From positions 682,001-746,000 of the forward strand of contig VJWM01000106.1 of the NCBI GenBank assembly GCA_010909165.1: DNA of 64,000 nt, written 5' to 3'. Below the pieces are notes generated by a model, which saw only the letters and a program-made list of their open reading frames with translations, had not been told where the DNA came from and searched no databases. Source of the stretch: Anthoceros angustus. Lineage: Eukaryota > Streptophyta > Anthocerotopsida > Anthocerotales > Anthocerotaceae. This document shows, piece by piece, positions 35,080-46,528 of the stretch. The position numbers and the translations under genes were made by a program. Position 1 is the stretch's first letter. Each line of letters opens with the position of its first letter.

Positions 35080-35224
35080 ATGGGCGTGGTGAGGCTCAGG
35101 CTGGCCCGCTTCGGCCGCAAAAACCTGCCCTTCTACCGCATCTTTGCGGCCGACAGCCGGAGCCCGCGCGACGGCAAGCACCTCGAGGTGCTAGGCCACT
35201 ACAACCCGCTGCCTGGTACGCTTG

Positions 35225-35272
<48 letters not shown>

Positions 35273-35650
35273 AAGCCCTAACCTCTTCCCACCGGAAGGA
35301 ACTTCACTCAATTCAGCTGGCATGGACATCTCTTGACTCTTGTTGTGATGCGTTGCGCTGTTCAGGAAAGGATGGTATGAAGCGGATTGGGATCAAAAGC
35401 GATCGGATCAAGTAAGCCTGCCCTCATGACCTCGCTGTGCATTCTCCTACCTTCTCTCTCACAGCAGCAGGGACCACGTCCATGGTGTTGCAGGTACTGG
35501 CTGTCGGTAGGAGCGCAGCCCTCCGACCCCGTCGCGCGCTTGTTGCACAAGGCAGGCATTTTGCCTGCGCCGCCCTTATCTAAAGGGACGCCCAAGAATC
35601 TGGATACCAATCCTGTGGCTGCTGCAAAGATTGCTGCTTCGGGAAAATGA
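35080..35650 (+). CDS. RPS16: Organellar 30S ribosomal protein S16 (nuclear-encoded)
   Basis: Three exons: 35080-35215, 35366-35411 and 35494-35650, joined in compatible phase to give 112 aa. [20 protein letters not shown] at the start and [15 protein letters not shown] in the middle are diagnostic of bacterial-type S16. The protein has the usual core length plus a short basic tail (KIAASGK). No long presequence precedes the core, as in other plant nuclear S16 proteins, where the N-terminal core itself may serve for targeting. It should act in the small subunit of mitochondrial and/or plastid ribosomes. Confidence 0.93.
35219..35271. repeat. (TGCC)n tetranucleotide repeat in RPS16 intron 1
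   Basis: About twelve units of the tetranucleotide start right after the splice donor. It is likely to vary in length between individuals. Confidence 0.9.
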
Positions 35651-36073
35651 GAGCAAGATCATGCAAGCTTTCCGCCCGCCGTGATCGACTGTCTGCTATT
35701 TCATCACACCGACGGCTTCTTCTGTCTTTTCAAGTTCCAACGGGTTGATTTGGTCTCACGGGCCACTCAGTTTTGCTGTTCCATGAGAAATTGCCGGCAG
35801 TAGCGAAGCTGCTACTCACCTTGTATGATACACATTTCAGTAACAACGTTCAATAGTCTTTACCGAAACCTTGCAAACCCTGAGCTAGGTGGGCCAAGGA
35901 AGGTTCCGTTTGCGAGAAAGTACTGAGGAACATCATGAGGTCTTTCAATTCCCTGTTGAACTCAGCTTCCATTTTCCTGGTGAAACACCAAAAACGGTCG
36001 CAAGCGTGTCAATCACATGCTTAAGCTAGTCGCGTGTGTTAGCGACCACTTCCAAAACTAACGAAGAAAAGCC

Positions 36074-39000
36074 CTACCCGATCGTAGTCCTGAAGTTGTT
36101 GTCGTCCGATTCGTTCCAAGCTCGCACAACTGGGCCTTTGCTGCGATGTTTGGACTTTTTGCCATCATCGACTAATGCTTCTCCTTTACCTGAACCTGCA
36201 GCAGCCTTTCTCGTCTGCTCGCTGGCGGAACCGAGGGATGGTATCAACCATTGTGTGGCTGCGGCGTACTGTAGGCACGTCGATTTCAGCTTCTCTACTT
36301 TCTGCAACCGAGCACGACCATCCATTACACCCAAGTCACAATGCTGCGTTGCTATGTGCGGACCGAGCAAGAGTGACAGAGCTCACCTTAAGAATCTGGG
36401 GCCAGCAAAGCATGCACTCCTTCAAACATTTATCAAGAAAGATATCATGTTGCAACATAACCTGCAAACAAATGACAAGGCATGACCAATTTAGGCCGGG
36501 ATTAAGCACTGAAGACAAGGCCTGTAGCTGAAAGACGATGGTCATCGTAAGTATACTTCATCTATGCTTTTAGCAGCCTGCAACTTGGTCTCCATTTCAT
36601 GCCAGTTTGGTTCCAAGACCTGGTTAAAAATTCAAATCTGAGTCCAAACAGTGACATTCTTCACGCACAAACATGCGAACACAAAAAGCGAACTAATAAA
36701 AGTCCCTGAGTCGGGAGGCGTAATACCTCAAACGTCATGTAGTGTTCAAAGCTTTGCATGAAGTGCAACATTCGTTGACACAAAACATACGAACGAGAAA
36801 TAGAGGACGCCGCAAAGTCCAGACCCCTTGTTGCCTGCAATACATCAAGACCGAGATCGTCCTTACTTAACAAGAAGCTGGAAAATACTTCCTTCAGAAG
36901 ACAGTGGAATAATTTGACAAACCTGATGCGCTTGCCATGTATTGCAGAGTTGCCTTTCAACATGCTTGCAATGAAATAGATGCCGGAAGATAAGTTGATA
37001 CTTTGTCAAAGCTTTTCTTGAGATCACTAACGATGTTGGCCACCGGATCTGCACACGAGTCCAGCAAAGCTAAGCAGAAACCAAATCCAGTACGGCGGAA
37101 TAGAAGTCCTCGTCTAAGTGCCCTTTCGTAACAGAAGCTTCAAGGAGACACGTGGACCCATCTCAATGTCAAGCGGACAAACCTTATAGTCAAGGGTAAA
37201 AGTCTCCAAGCCAGTTGTACTGCCACTGGCTCCTTGGCTACCAGTATCCTGCACAGTCTTGTTGATGGATGCAAGCTCCAGCCGCAGATTCATATCCCCA
37301 GTTTCAGTTCCACCATTTGTGATATTTGACAACTGTGCAATCAAAGTCGATCTTTCCTGGTAATAAGGTGCAGTGCATCAGTACAATGCTAGGGCAAAGA
37401 AAGAACACCGATCCTCAGCAAAAACTCATTATATTACCACATTGCAAGCCAGGTCTTCATGATATGGATCAGCAGCTGCAACTGAAGTCCTCAGCGCCAA
37501 CTCCAACAAGGACTGCTCACCACAATAAGCACAAGAAGGCTATCAGCAGATGGTCAAAGTGTATGTACAAGGATAACACATGAGAGGCTTGCTGTAGATC
37601 TCACTTGCAGTTTTTCGACTGATATAGCCAAATGGCGTTTAGCAAGCTCATCCTTAGCTGTGTCCATAAAATGAACAAGAAAGTCACCCTGCCAGATACG
37701 ACCATGATTGTCAAAATGGTTGGAGATCTCAAGTGGGGTGGCATATCACCACCTAATCCAACAGCATATCCAGAACAAGGACTGACGATGCGCTTGCACC
37801 AACCTGATCAACTAGAAAGTAGTGTTTCAAGGAACGAAGCCTCCCAAATAGATCACTCTGCCATCCAAGAAATGCCACGATCCCGGAAATTTATGTGAGC
37901 AGGGTTGTTAAGCCAGGTAAAACAACCAACCAGAATGAAAGTACGAGGAATGGAGGTTTGATACCTTATAAACAATCAGTTTGAGGAGCTCCGCACTAGC
38001 ACAATTGTAGGCAATATGGATGCGCTCCAAATAAGGGCGTCGTGTACCTGAGGTCGAGACATCTTTTGAGAAAGGAATCTGTAAGCAAAGCATGAAACCA
38101 TTATCAGTTCCATGCTTGCTAAATTCTCACCAGGGCCAGAGCAAGCCAATCAAAGACTTAGAAAGTCTTGCCTGTATGTTGTGTCCACATTCACGAAGAG
38201 CATTCAAGTATTTTCCAGTTGTCAAGATGGTGTCAGCAGCGCTACTAAGGAAACCAGGGACATCTTGTCTCAGGCTATACCGCTGTTGCCAGAAAGTTGC
38301 ATTGTAATCCTGGCTCAGGCTCTCCTGGAATCAGTTCAATTGCTGGTCAGGTCTATGTACTAGCATAGGAACAGACATGTGAACAGGAAGGAAAGGTACC
38401 TTTTGCAATGCTTTATTTTCTTCAATGAGAAATTCGCCATATGGGTCATCAATAACTCCTTCGTACACCCAACTGCAAGCCAAAAACCAATCATGCATAA
38501 ATGCCTAGATACCAGGTTCCTAGCTACCCACATCCATGATGTTTCTTCTTGACATCATGCGGATACTCAATCAGGGACTCACCGTTCCAATATCCCAAAG
38601 TAAGGTGCACTAGCAGCTTGAGTAAGCTTTTGGAGTAAACCCCTAGCAGCACTGTCCCCAGCAAGTGCACTTGCCTATCAGGCACGCGCACTAGGTTATT
38701 GAAGCTACATCGCCAAACAGCTGGGACTTGAAACGCCAGGAGCTAGAAATACGTTCAGTGAGATACCTACCTGGCTTTGCAGCAGGTTCAAAATTGCAGC
38801 TCCTGTGAGATTTTTGGCAGTCGCCTTCTGTACTACAGCTGCCAATGCTTGCATTGCGCCCATCATAGGCTGTACACAGAAAACACAGTATCTAAATGGC
38901 AATAGACCAATTTTTAATTGCCAGATCATTGCAAACTTTCAGTGTCAAATGTCCAGAACACATCTAGTCACCTGACAGAAATACCAAAGTCCTTGCAGAG

Positions 39001-41334
39001 ACAAACGTGCTAGGCGGAATTGATGCTCCAACTGTGCCACCATTGCATGGTAGTCCTGCAGCAAAGCCAGTGTCAGGTCAAGATAAGATTATTTAGAGCC
39101 CTGACAGGCGGAGCTGTCCGTTCACAAATTTTTGCCCAGCCCAGCGTTACAGAAAGCTGCACACAAACTCCTCACCTGCAAAATGGCCTTCAAAGCAGCA
39201 GCCAAGGCATGGTTCACCAGCCCATACTTGAAATGTGACCTGGTTTCTGAGAAAATCGAGACACTCATATAATTCTCACTCAGAGGTAGAATACGCCTTG
39301 CCAACTCCTGCAAAGCAAGATGTGGATTTAAGCCACAGGTAGGTTACATCACCCTTGTCCACGCTGCTATCACTCTCACAAGAAGAAAACACGCCACAGT
39401 TGACCAACTGATTCTAACAATGTCAACATGGAAACCTGTCCATCCTCTTACCTGAAGAGAGGTATCCATGGAATGGTCAAGTGAGAATACAGCAACGACA
39501 TCTTTTGGTCTTGCTTTTCTTATTCGGATATATTTCCCCTCAATGCCGACCATTGTGAATAGTAAGTCATCAATCACTAGCAGTTCCTGCGATCCACATT
39601 CATACTCAAAATCCTTGTCACATTATTGGACACAATCAGAAACCCAACATGTAGACATGTTCCCAGAAATTGCGCAGGACAGTCCTCTAGTCCTCTAGAG
39701 TGCAAGTATGACCAGCAGACCTGAACTGCTGGAGCAAATGTTCCAAGCGTCCTCCCAGTATCACCATTGCTGTAGTAGGCAGACCAGGTGTTACAAAAAT
39801 CACAAAGACGAATGGCGAAAAGTAGCAGCACCATACCAATCGGTCCACACAATCTCAGGACTGGACACATTGATGACTAACCATCAGGGCCACAAACTGA
39901 ACCACACATCAAGAGCACTGGAGGAAAATTTTCCAAACCTGAGAGAATCTCTTTCCAGAGAACTTCCTCGATTGCGTTGTTGTATGAAGAACAGATCCTG
40001 AGAGGCAGTCACTGCTGTTAGGATGGGCTAATGCATATGCCAGTGAACAGGACTCTAGACACTGGAGGACTAAATAGCAACCTTCACACTGAAAGCGGAT
40101 GAGAAGCACCTGCAGGTGAGCCACCGACCTGGCTAAGAAAGCGAGAAGTGAGATACGGGCGGTCTACATTCCATGGAGGAGTTGCTGGATAGGAAACTCC
40201 TTCAACCAGAGGCTTGGCTAAATCATTCACCTCTGCCAGCACAAAGGAGAGGTTGGGTTGTGGTCACAGGGTCAAGAGAGCAGTATGTTCGGAGAAACAA
40301 TGAGTTCTTTGAAATAGATAACTTACTGCTCTCTGATCGTGCTGATGAACCAGGTGACCCAAGTCTTCCCTCATCCAAAGCAAGATTGTGAAGCTGCTTA
40401 ACAACGCGTGGACTAGACATACCAGGACTGGAAGGACGGGGACTTGAAGGAACCCGAGGACTAGCTGTAATGCTGTCACTGATGCTCGTAGCCCGTTTTG
40501 TCGGCGTCCAATCTGCCTCAGCAACGCTAGCAGGAGCACCAACTGGCTGCAGACATTTCTTGAATACTTAGAGACATGAACCCACAGTTGCTAACATATG
40601 CACACCTGCTCCTCAAAATAAGCAACGTAAGCATTCCATTGCATGTTACAACTCCAGAAAATTCATGGCTTCACCTCAGCCTGGACTCTGGCAGGGCTGC
40701 CTGTCATCAAGACATCAGATTCGGACCTTCCAGACTCTGAGCCTGGTGTCGCTTCAGCAGAGCTAGGCACAGACACGAGCTGCTTGACATCCGGGTCCGC
40801 CATAATCTGGCCCACTAACCATATGTAGCGATCAATGCCGCGCACTCTGAAAAATAGTTGCCAAGCATGCTCAAGGATCATGATGCTTGAGTGCAAACTC
40901 GCTCTCAAGCGGGACTGTGCAGGGCTCTCAACAGTACTACTAATTCAGCTAAATTTGTTTCCACAGCCACAACAAGCTGACATACCCGGCATCCTTGAGG
41001 TGCTCAATCTTCTGCAGAAGCTTCTGCGGGAAAGGAGACGCCGCTAACAACAAACGCTGTTCTTGCAGGAGCTGGAGCTGCAAAGCGATAATCATCACAG
41101 CACAATGAGACCAGCTCTCAGACTGAACAAAGCAGAATCGCAGCTGCACAGTCCCCAAACCTTGGGAGGCCCTGGACCAGCCGCAGCCTTCTGCAGCGCG
41201 GGCAACAGCTCTCCGGTGTCAGTAACGAGATTGCCATGGAACAGAGCCGCGGCCTCGGAGCTTTTCTTGCACACAACGACCAGCTCCTGCAGCAACTCCT
41301 GCACCTTGACAGAATCCGGTGCCTCCCGCGCCAT
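36074..41334 (-). CDS. GCP2: Gamma-tubulin complex component 2 (GCP2/SPC97)
   Basis: I can trace 23 phase-compatible exons: 41161-41334, 40986-41077, 40675-40846, 40327-40546, 40110-40232, 39939-39997, 39452-39586, 39176-39307, 38972-39055, 38771-38869, 38583-38674, 38400-38472, 38172-38324, 37965-38078, 37804-37857, 37605-37688, 37438-37512, 37183-37356, 36923-37048, 36727-36834, 36557-36619, 36387-36461 and 36074-36301. They encode about 902 aa. Landmarks include [116 protein letters not shown] and [10 protein letters not shown], the GRIP1/GRIP2 core. A 230-residue N-terminal extension precedes it. GCP2 pairs with GCP3 and gamma-tubulin to nucleate microtubules. Intron 13 uses a GC donor (CAG|GCAAGA). 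Confidence 0.95.
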
Positions 41335-42005
41335 AATTCCCCTTCCTCTAGGCCACAACGCCCATTCCCGACGCCGAGTTGCCTGCTCCCAGACTCCGAT
41401 TCAGCACGGCCATCTAGCGCACCAAACCCTCCCTCCACGGCGTCCGCTGCCCTTTCCCGCCATTTCTGATCCTCTCCCGGCCCACAGTTCCGCCCATGCT
41501 CAGACGCAATGCACGCAGGCTGAGCTCCTGCATCCCCTTCCCCGCCTCCATTCACGCATTCCCGCAGCGGCAGCCTGCAACCGATTCTCCTCCACCTGTT
41601 GCTGGCATCACGCGCATTCAAAATCTTGCACCACGGCGCCAAACTCGGCTCCCTTGCCCAGACTGAGGTTTATTAATAAAAATGTCCATTGCCGTCAACA
41701 CATTGTCAAGTTCATGCTGGCGATGATTCCAAACATCCACAGCAAAATCATGGATGCATATCGTGGATGCATAAGCATTCAGACCAAGACGATTCATCAG
41801 AATACAATGTGTGCTTCTCTGTACTCTGTAGCATGTCCCGTAGCTTATATTCACAAGTTCATGTATGAATTGCCAGCTGTTGTTCCATGTGCAGGGCTGG
41901 TGAGTTCTGAGCTGAAGCTCGAAAAAAGAGATCTGTACTTGACAACTGATGCCAAGGATGAGAGACTTCCCGGGGGAACATGTCAGTTGTCAAACGGATA
42001 AGGTT
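41335..42005. other. Intergenic between GCP2 and the phosphatase
   Basis: This interval holds the GCP2 5' region and the 3' end of the next gene. Open frames here are shadows with no recognisable domain. Confidence 0.5.
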
Positions 42006-42849
42006 TTAGAGCCAGGCAGGGTGATCCACTGGGATCCGGACGAGGTCTGTGTCAAAGAGCTCGATGAACTGCACAGTGACAACAGAGGCAACGAGTTGGA
42101 TGGTGATCTGAAGCTGCTGGATGCTGTAATGTATACAAATATTAGGGCGAGAAGATGAATGCCTGTTCGTTGAGCAGACGAACTTTGCTCCCTGCATAGC
42201 GCCTGTACTCTTCAAAGATGGCCGTGAGGTTCCACCGCTGGAGCTTCCTCAGACATCCTATCACTGTGCCTGCAGAGCCAGAACATGAGGAAATTGCATC
42301 TAGACACGAAGCAAAGCAGCCTTGCCTTGCCTTACCTGTTCTTTGCCGACCCAGATTGCACATGACATGGAGCGGATAGTACTGAGGTGACAGAATGACC
42401 TGCAGGCAGCTGCAGGTTTGTGGGTGCTGAAGTGTAGGAAGGATCCTCGCATTTGGTGGACAAGACAGAAGAAGAAGAGGCATGGGGTGAAAGCAAGCAC
42501 CTGAAGGGCCGAAAGGACCTCTGCCTCCGACATGGGGCTGCCCAGAACGTTGTTGGACTGCTCATCAAACCCAGATGGTCTCACGAGGTCGATCCCCTGG
42601 TCGTCCAGAAAGTTGAGGCTGCAAGCCAGGTTTGACAAATTTCAGTCCTACCCACATGCGTGCAGCACCTGGCGTGAGTGAGAGGGACGAGATGTACAAG
42701 GCCTGTGACGGCTGGTCATGGGATAGATAGATGACGGTCTTGAGGTTAAGGCGCTCCAGGAAAGGGAAGTTGAGCTGGTGAGCATGGCCAGAGCGGCTGA
42801 GATCGTATTCCACCATCCCGTAGTTGAAGGGCGGAACAAAGTAAGACAT
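42006..42849 (-). CDS. Atypical dual-specificity phosphatase, PFA-DSP/OCA (Siw14-like) family
   Basis: Five exons: 42698-42849, 42501-42618, 42336-42399, 42163-42269 and 42006-42068, giving 167 aa. MSYFVPPFNYGMVEYDLSRS is a PFA-DSP start, and LKTVIYLSHDQPS is the first strand. The P-loop reads HVMCNLGRQRTG, with Cys104 and Arg110 in CX5R spacing, followed by LRKLQRWNLTAIFEEYRR and FIELFDTDLV, as in Siw14/OCA proteins. Family members cleave inositol pyrophosphates or phosphoprotein substrates. The loop lacks the usual HC pair: His lies three residues before Cys. This fits the OCA subgroup, whose activity is less certain. Intron 4 would need a weak GC donor (CAG|GCATTC), the least secure junction. 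Confidence 0.85.
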
Positions 42850-43560
42850 GTTGACCCGACGCCTCCCACCTCCGCACTTCCTGCCCTGCCCTCCACTGAC
42901 TACACAATCCAGCTGCAAGACGACAAACCATTTCACCCACTCCTACGTTCCATCTACAGGACCGCAGGCATGTTTAACGGATATAATAGTAATTTTGGGG
43001 CAGATTGAAACAAGACGAGAGAATATGGCATGGTCCCCGTGTGTGGGCTTGCATTTGCCTTCCCTGGTGGCATGCAGTGCTGAGAAGACGATTCGGCGGC
43101 ATCGGGCATAGTTATCTCAGCTTGTGCTGGAAAGAATTCTCCATGTTAGGTCGGGCCAAGCACGAGGAAGCTCTCCGATCACAGCTTAAGCACCCAAACA
43201 GTGTGGATGTTTCGATTTGTGCTCATGGAGTGGCTACATCTAAGGGCTCGTACATGCTTGGAGGCTGTACCAATCACCAAGTGGACATATGTGAAGGAAG
43301 GAAAAAAGGAGCTGGAATGGCTAGGAATAAGGAAGGGGAAGGACACGCAGCAGCCTTGCCTGTCTGCATAATCGCTTCTCAGTTTGGCCAGCCATGTCTT
43401 GCCTGCTTCCGGCTGTAGGATCCTCCACCTAATATATGCTAGATGTGATCTGAAGAAAACGCTTTCCCATTGATACCCGATGGCCATTAGGGCTGCGGGT
43501 ACGGAAAACGACGTAAAGGCCACCGAGGTTCGGCTCTAATTACTATTATTTTTAAATGCC
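42850..43560. other. Intergenic, upstream of the phosphatase
   Basis: No supported coding region. Composition drops sharply to AT-rich at about 43540. Confidence 0.5.
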
Positions 43561-43634
43561 GAAAATATAAAACAAGGGTATCCAAAGCCTTCACAATGGA
43601 CATGGTCATCGTTACTCTTTGGATAGCACTCCAG

Positions 43635-43725
43635 GTAGTGATCTGAGCGGGTTGCTTAACCAAAAAGTACCAATGAATTCGTAGTGATCTAAGCGGGGCT
43701 TAACCAAAAAGTACCAATGAACTCC
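43635..43725. repeat. Tandem duplication, about 46 bp
   Basis: Two adjacent copies of gtagtgatctgagcgg and onward to caatgaattc differ at three to four positions. It lies near the left boundary of the AT-rich island. Confidence 0.85.
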
Positions 43726-43980
43726 TAGCTATTGTGTAGCTGCTCAGGAGAGGACATGATGTGCATATGGGACATAGGTAGGGTTTTGATTTCATCTAGC
43801 ATGCCATCTGATATCCAGGTATAGTTTTTATGGATTGTAAAATTATTATTAAAAAATTAAAATCTACAAAAAAGTGTTTTTCCATATACACCAGAACAAT
43901 TGAAATAGCAAGTATTGCATAAAAAGTTATCACATACATTTCTCAATTCTTACTTTGTTTCAGTAATATACTGTTGAGCC

Positions 43981-46373
43981 ATGGGTCTGATTAAAAATGA
44001 GTTAGGAAGAGCTGTGTCTTCATCTGAACTACTTATACAAGCAGTGGAGAAGGCAATTGCAAAGGACTTCCTACCAAGTTCCACAAAAAGACTAGCTCTT
44101 AATCTTATAGATTACTGTAATGGAAAATTAGATGACCTTTTGTTGCTAGAAAAAGAAGTTGTTGTAGAACTTTTATCATGTCTAACATCACACTGGACAA
44201 AAGATCAAATCAATTGTATGATAAGTCTTTTAGAGACAATTCAGAGTATTCCATGGCCAATTTTGCCTGTTAGCAAAATCTTGTCTAATTCAGCTGGTAG
44301 TAGTGTTCTCAGAATTGGAAGATATGACATTTTGAAAAATGAATTTGTTACACTTGGCACCATTGTGATTTGCATCTCAAGGCCAAGAGTTGGTGTGACA
44401 CCTAGGCATTGTGTTATACACCCTGATGGACATATATATGAGACACTTCTTCGTGTAGTGCTACCGGCCAATTTGGATCGTGAAGATCCTGAATTTGTGG
44501 AGGTTGAACATATAGTAAGTTATACAGACGTAGATTTGTCATTTTTTAGATTAAAACGTGACAAAGAGCAAGTAAAACACATACCCTGTTGCTATAGTTA
44601 CACAAATGATAACTTTTTAGATTTTATAAGAGTGGGGATGAATATCAATTATGTAAGTCATCCAAAATTGGTTGATGATGAATTTGATGTAGACGGACGT
44701 GATGGTAGTCCCTTTATTTCAAACGGGATTGTTTCTAAGATAGTTAATAATAAATTTGTGGTTGCCGATTATGAAGATATTTCTAATGGATCCGGTGGAG
44801 CAGTTTTTCTGAATGGCTTGTTACTTGGTATACATATCACACAGTAAGCTACTTACAAATCATTGAGTTCATAATTTAACTAATTAATTTTTATTTTCAT
44901 GTAGAGATCCATGATATATAGCTAACATTGAGCAAATAGACATGCTAGCAAAAAGAAAGCAAATTGATAATCATCTTGCAGAAAATTCTACATATACCAA
45001 AAAGCACAAATCCATCAATGTCCTGTAATAAAGGAACATTACATCTAACAATGGAAAACGTTTCTATGATCCTTGGATACTATAAGTATTTGGCATTTAA
45101 CTGAAATTACCGCCTATGAGAAAGACTTAAAAGAATGGCGATGGACAAGCACAGAAGGAGTTGAAAAAGATGAAATTGTTGATAGATTTACGACGAATGT
45201 AAATTTTACAAGTACAATTCCAAATTGTAAACATCCCAGCTGGGAAGAGTGCGCTAACTTTATGCAACATAATGTTGATCATAAGGGTTCACTCAATATT
45301 TTTGTTCCATGGTCCGTAATCTTGAAGAAGTTAATTGAAAACGAAGTTGTATTCATGAACAAAAAAGGCCTCCTTCAGGCTAGAAAAATCAAAATTGACA
45401 ATCCAGTAAGGTAAAATTGTTAAAGCTCTCTAATATACCAAAGTAATGTTACAATTTTTCTTCGTATCAACTTGACTAATTTTGCATTGACAATTTATTT
45501 TCAGCACAAGCAAAGGTGATGAGCCTATCAATGTAGGACCTAATGGTAATTGGAGTATAACATATATTTCTTTTGGTAAAATTGTAGTATAACTTATAGT
45601 TTTCCTTCAAAATAACCTATTAATGACACTTTTCAGGAAGAGGAGAGATGGGTTGAGCCCATCTACATAACCACCACTATATCTTTATACTCTTTATAAC
45701 TAAAATATCTTTTTACTTTATATTGCAGAGACAAGAAAAGACAGTCTTCAAAGCTCGTCAATAGAGTAATATATCAATTATTTTTCCTTATCTATTAGCA
45801 TATGAATAAGATAATTAATTAAGAAAATCAATAAATTACTAAGAACCATGATTTACATTACTTTATATGCCTATCTCATAACTTTTAGAAAACTATTTTA
45901 TGCAGAGACCCCCATCATAGGATACCAGCTCCTCAACAAGGAGTACCCATAGAGATAGTGCGAAGGTAAAATTGATATTAGATTATTTGTTTAAACCAGA
46001 ATTATATTTACATATGTTTATGTTATGCCTCGTTTAGGTGCATCTTCAAGATCTTTCAATATCAACGTGAAAAATTTAATTGGTATATTTTATACTAAAA
46101 ATATTTAATTGATATATCTGTAGACTCATTCCTAAACAAGAACTTACAAGAAGGGAGTCTTCATCATCTACTGTAAGTGTTTCCAATCATACTTACGTAT
46201 AAGACACCGTATGAGAATGGAATGTTATCTTCGAGTTGTTTCCGTCAAAAGATTCTAAGTATTGTGTATTGTAATATCAGGTGAGCAAGAAATCGAAAAA
46301 TGGTGTTTTACCATCAAGTTTATTAAAAATTGAGAAAATGAGCTCTAGGTAAGTACAAAGTTTTTAATAGGTT

Positions 46374-46456
<83 letters not shown>

Positions 46457-46528
46457 AATTTAAAAATATATAATTTTTCTTTCTTCAGGAAAAAATAAAC
46501 AAGTTGGAACAACAAACCTTTTCTCAAG
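43981..46528 (+). CDS. Trypsin-like protease-domain protein with helical N-terminus, intron-rich tail
   Basis: Exon 1 (43981-44843) encodes 287 aa. Residues 1-90 look all-helical with no signal peptide. Residues about 110-287 read as a trypsin fold: TPRHC (His143), TDVDLSFF (Asp185) and SNGSGGAVF (Ser271), with a final LLLGIHI strand. Further exons follow at 44905, 45073-45410, 45505-45545, 45637, 45729-45765, 45906-45965, 46124-46172, 46281-46348 and 46489-46528. Several of the 3' joins keep phase. They encode a segment with YEKDLKEWRW and FVPWSVILKKLI, then a Ser/Pro/Lys-rich tail. A TGA at 44912-44914 interrupts exon 2 and the frame changes before 45073, so either splicing is unusual or the gene is decaying. 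A ttgtttcag just upstream suggests a 5' leader intron. Bases are about 65-70% A+T, unlike the neighbours. I cannot name the family. Confidence 0.6.
46376..46452. repeat. (TA)n dinucleotide repeat
   Basis: An uninterrupted run of about 38 TA units lies in a putative intron of the protease-domain gene. It is likely polymorphic and prone to assembly length error. Confidence 0.95.

Noticed and set aside
41063-42001. 312-aa plus-strand frame
   Set aside because: Antisense to GCP2 exons 1-2 and the 3' end of the phosphatase; no domain.
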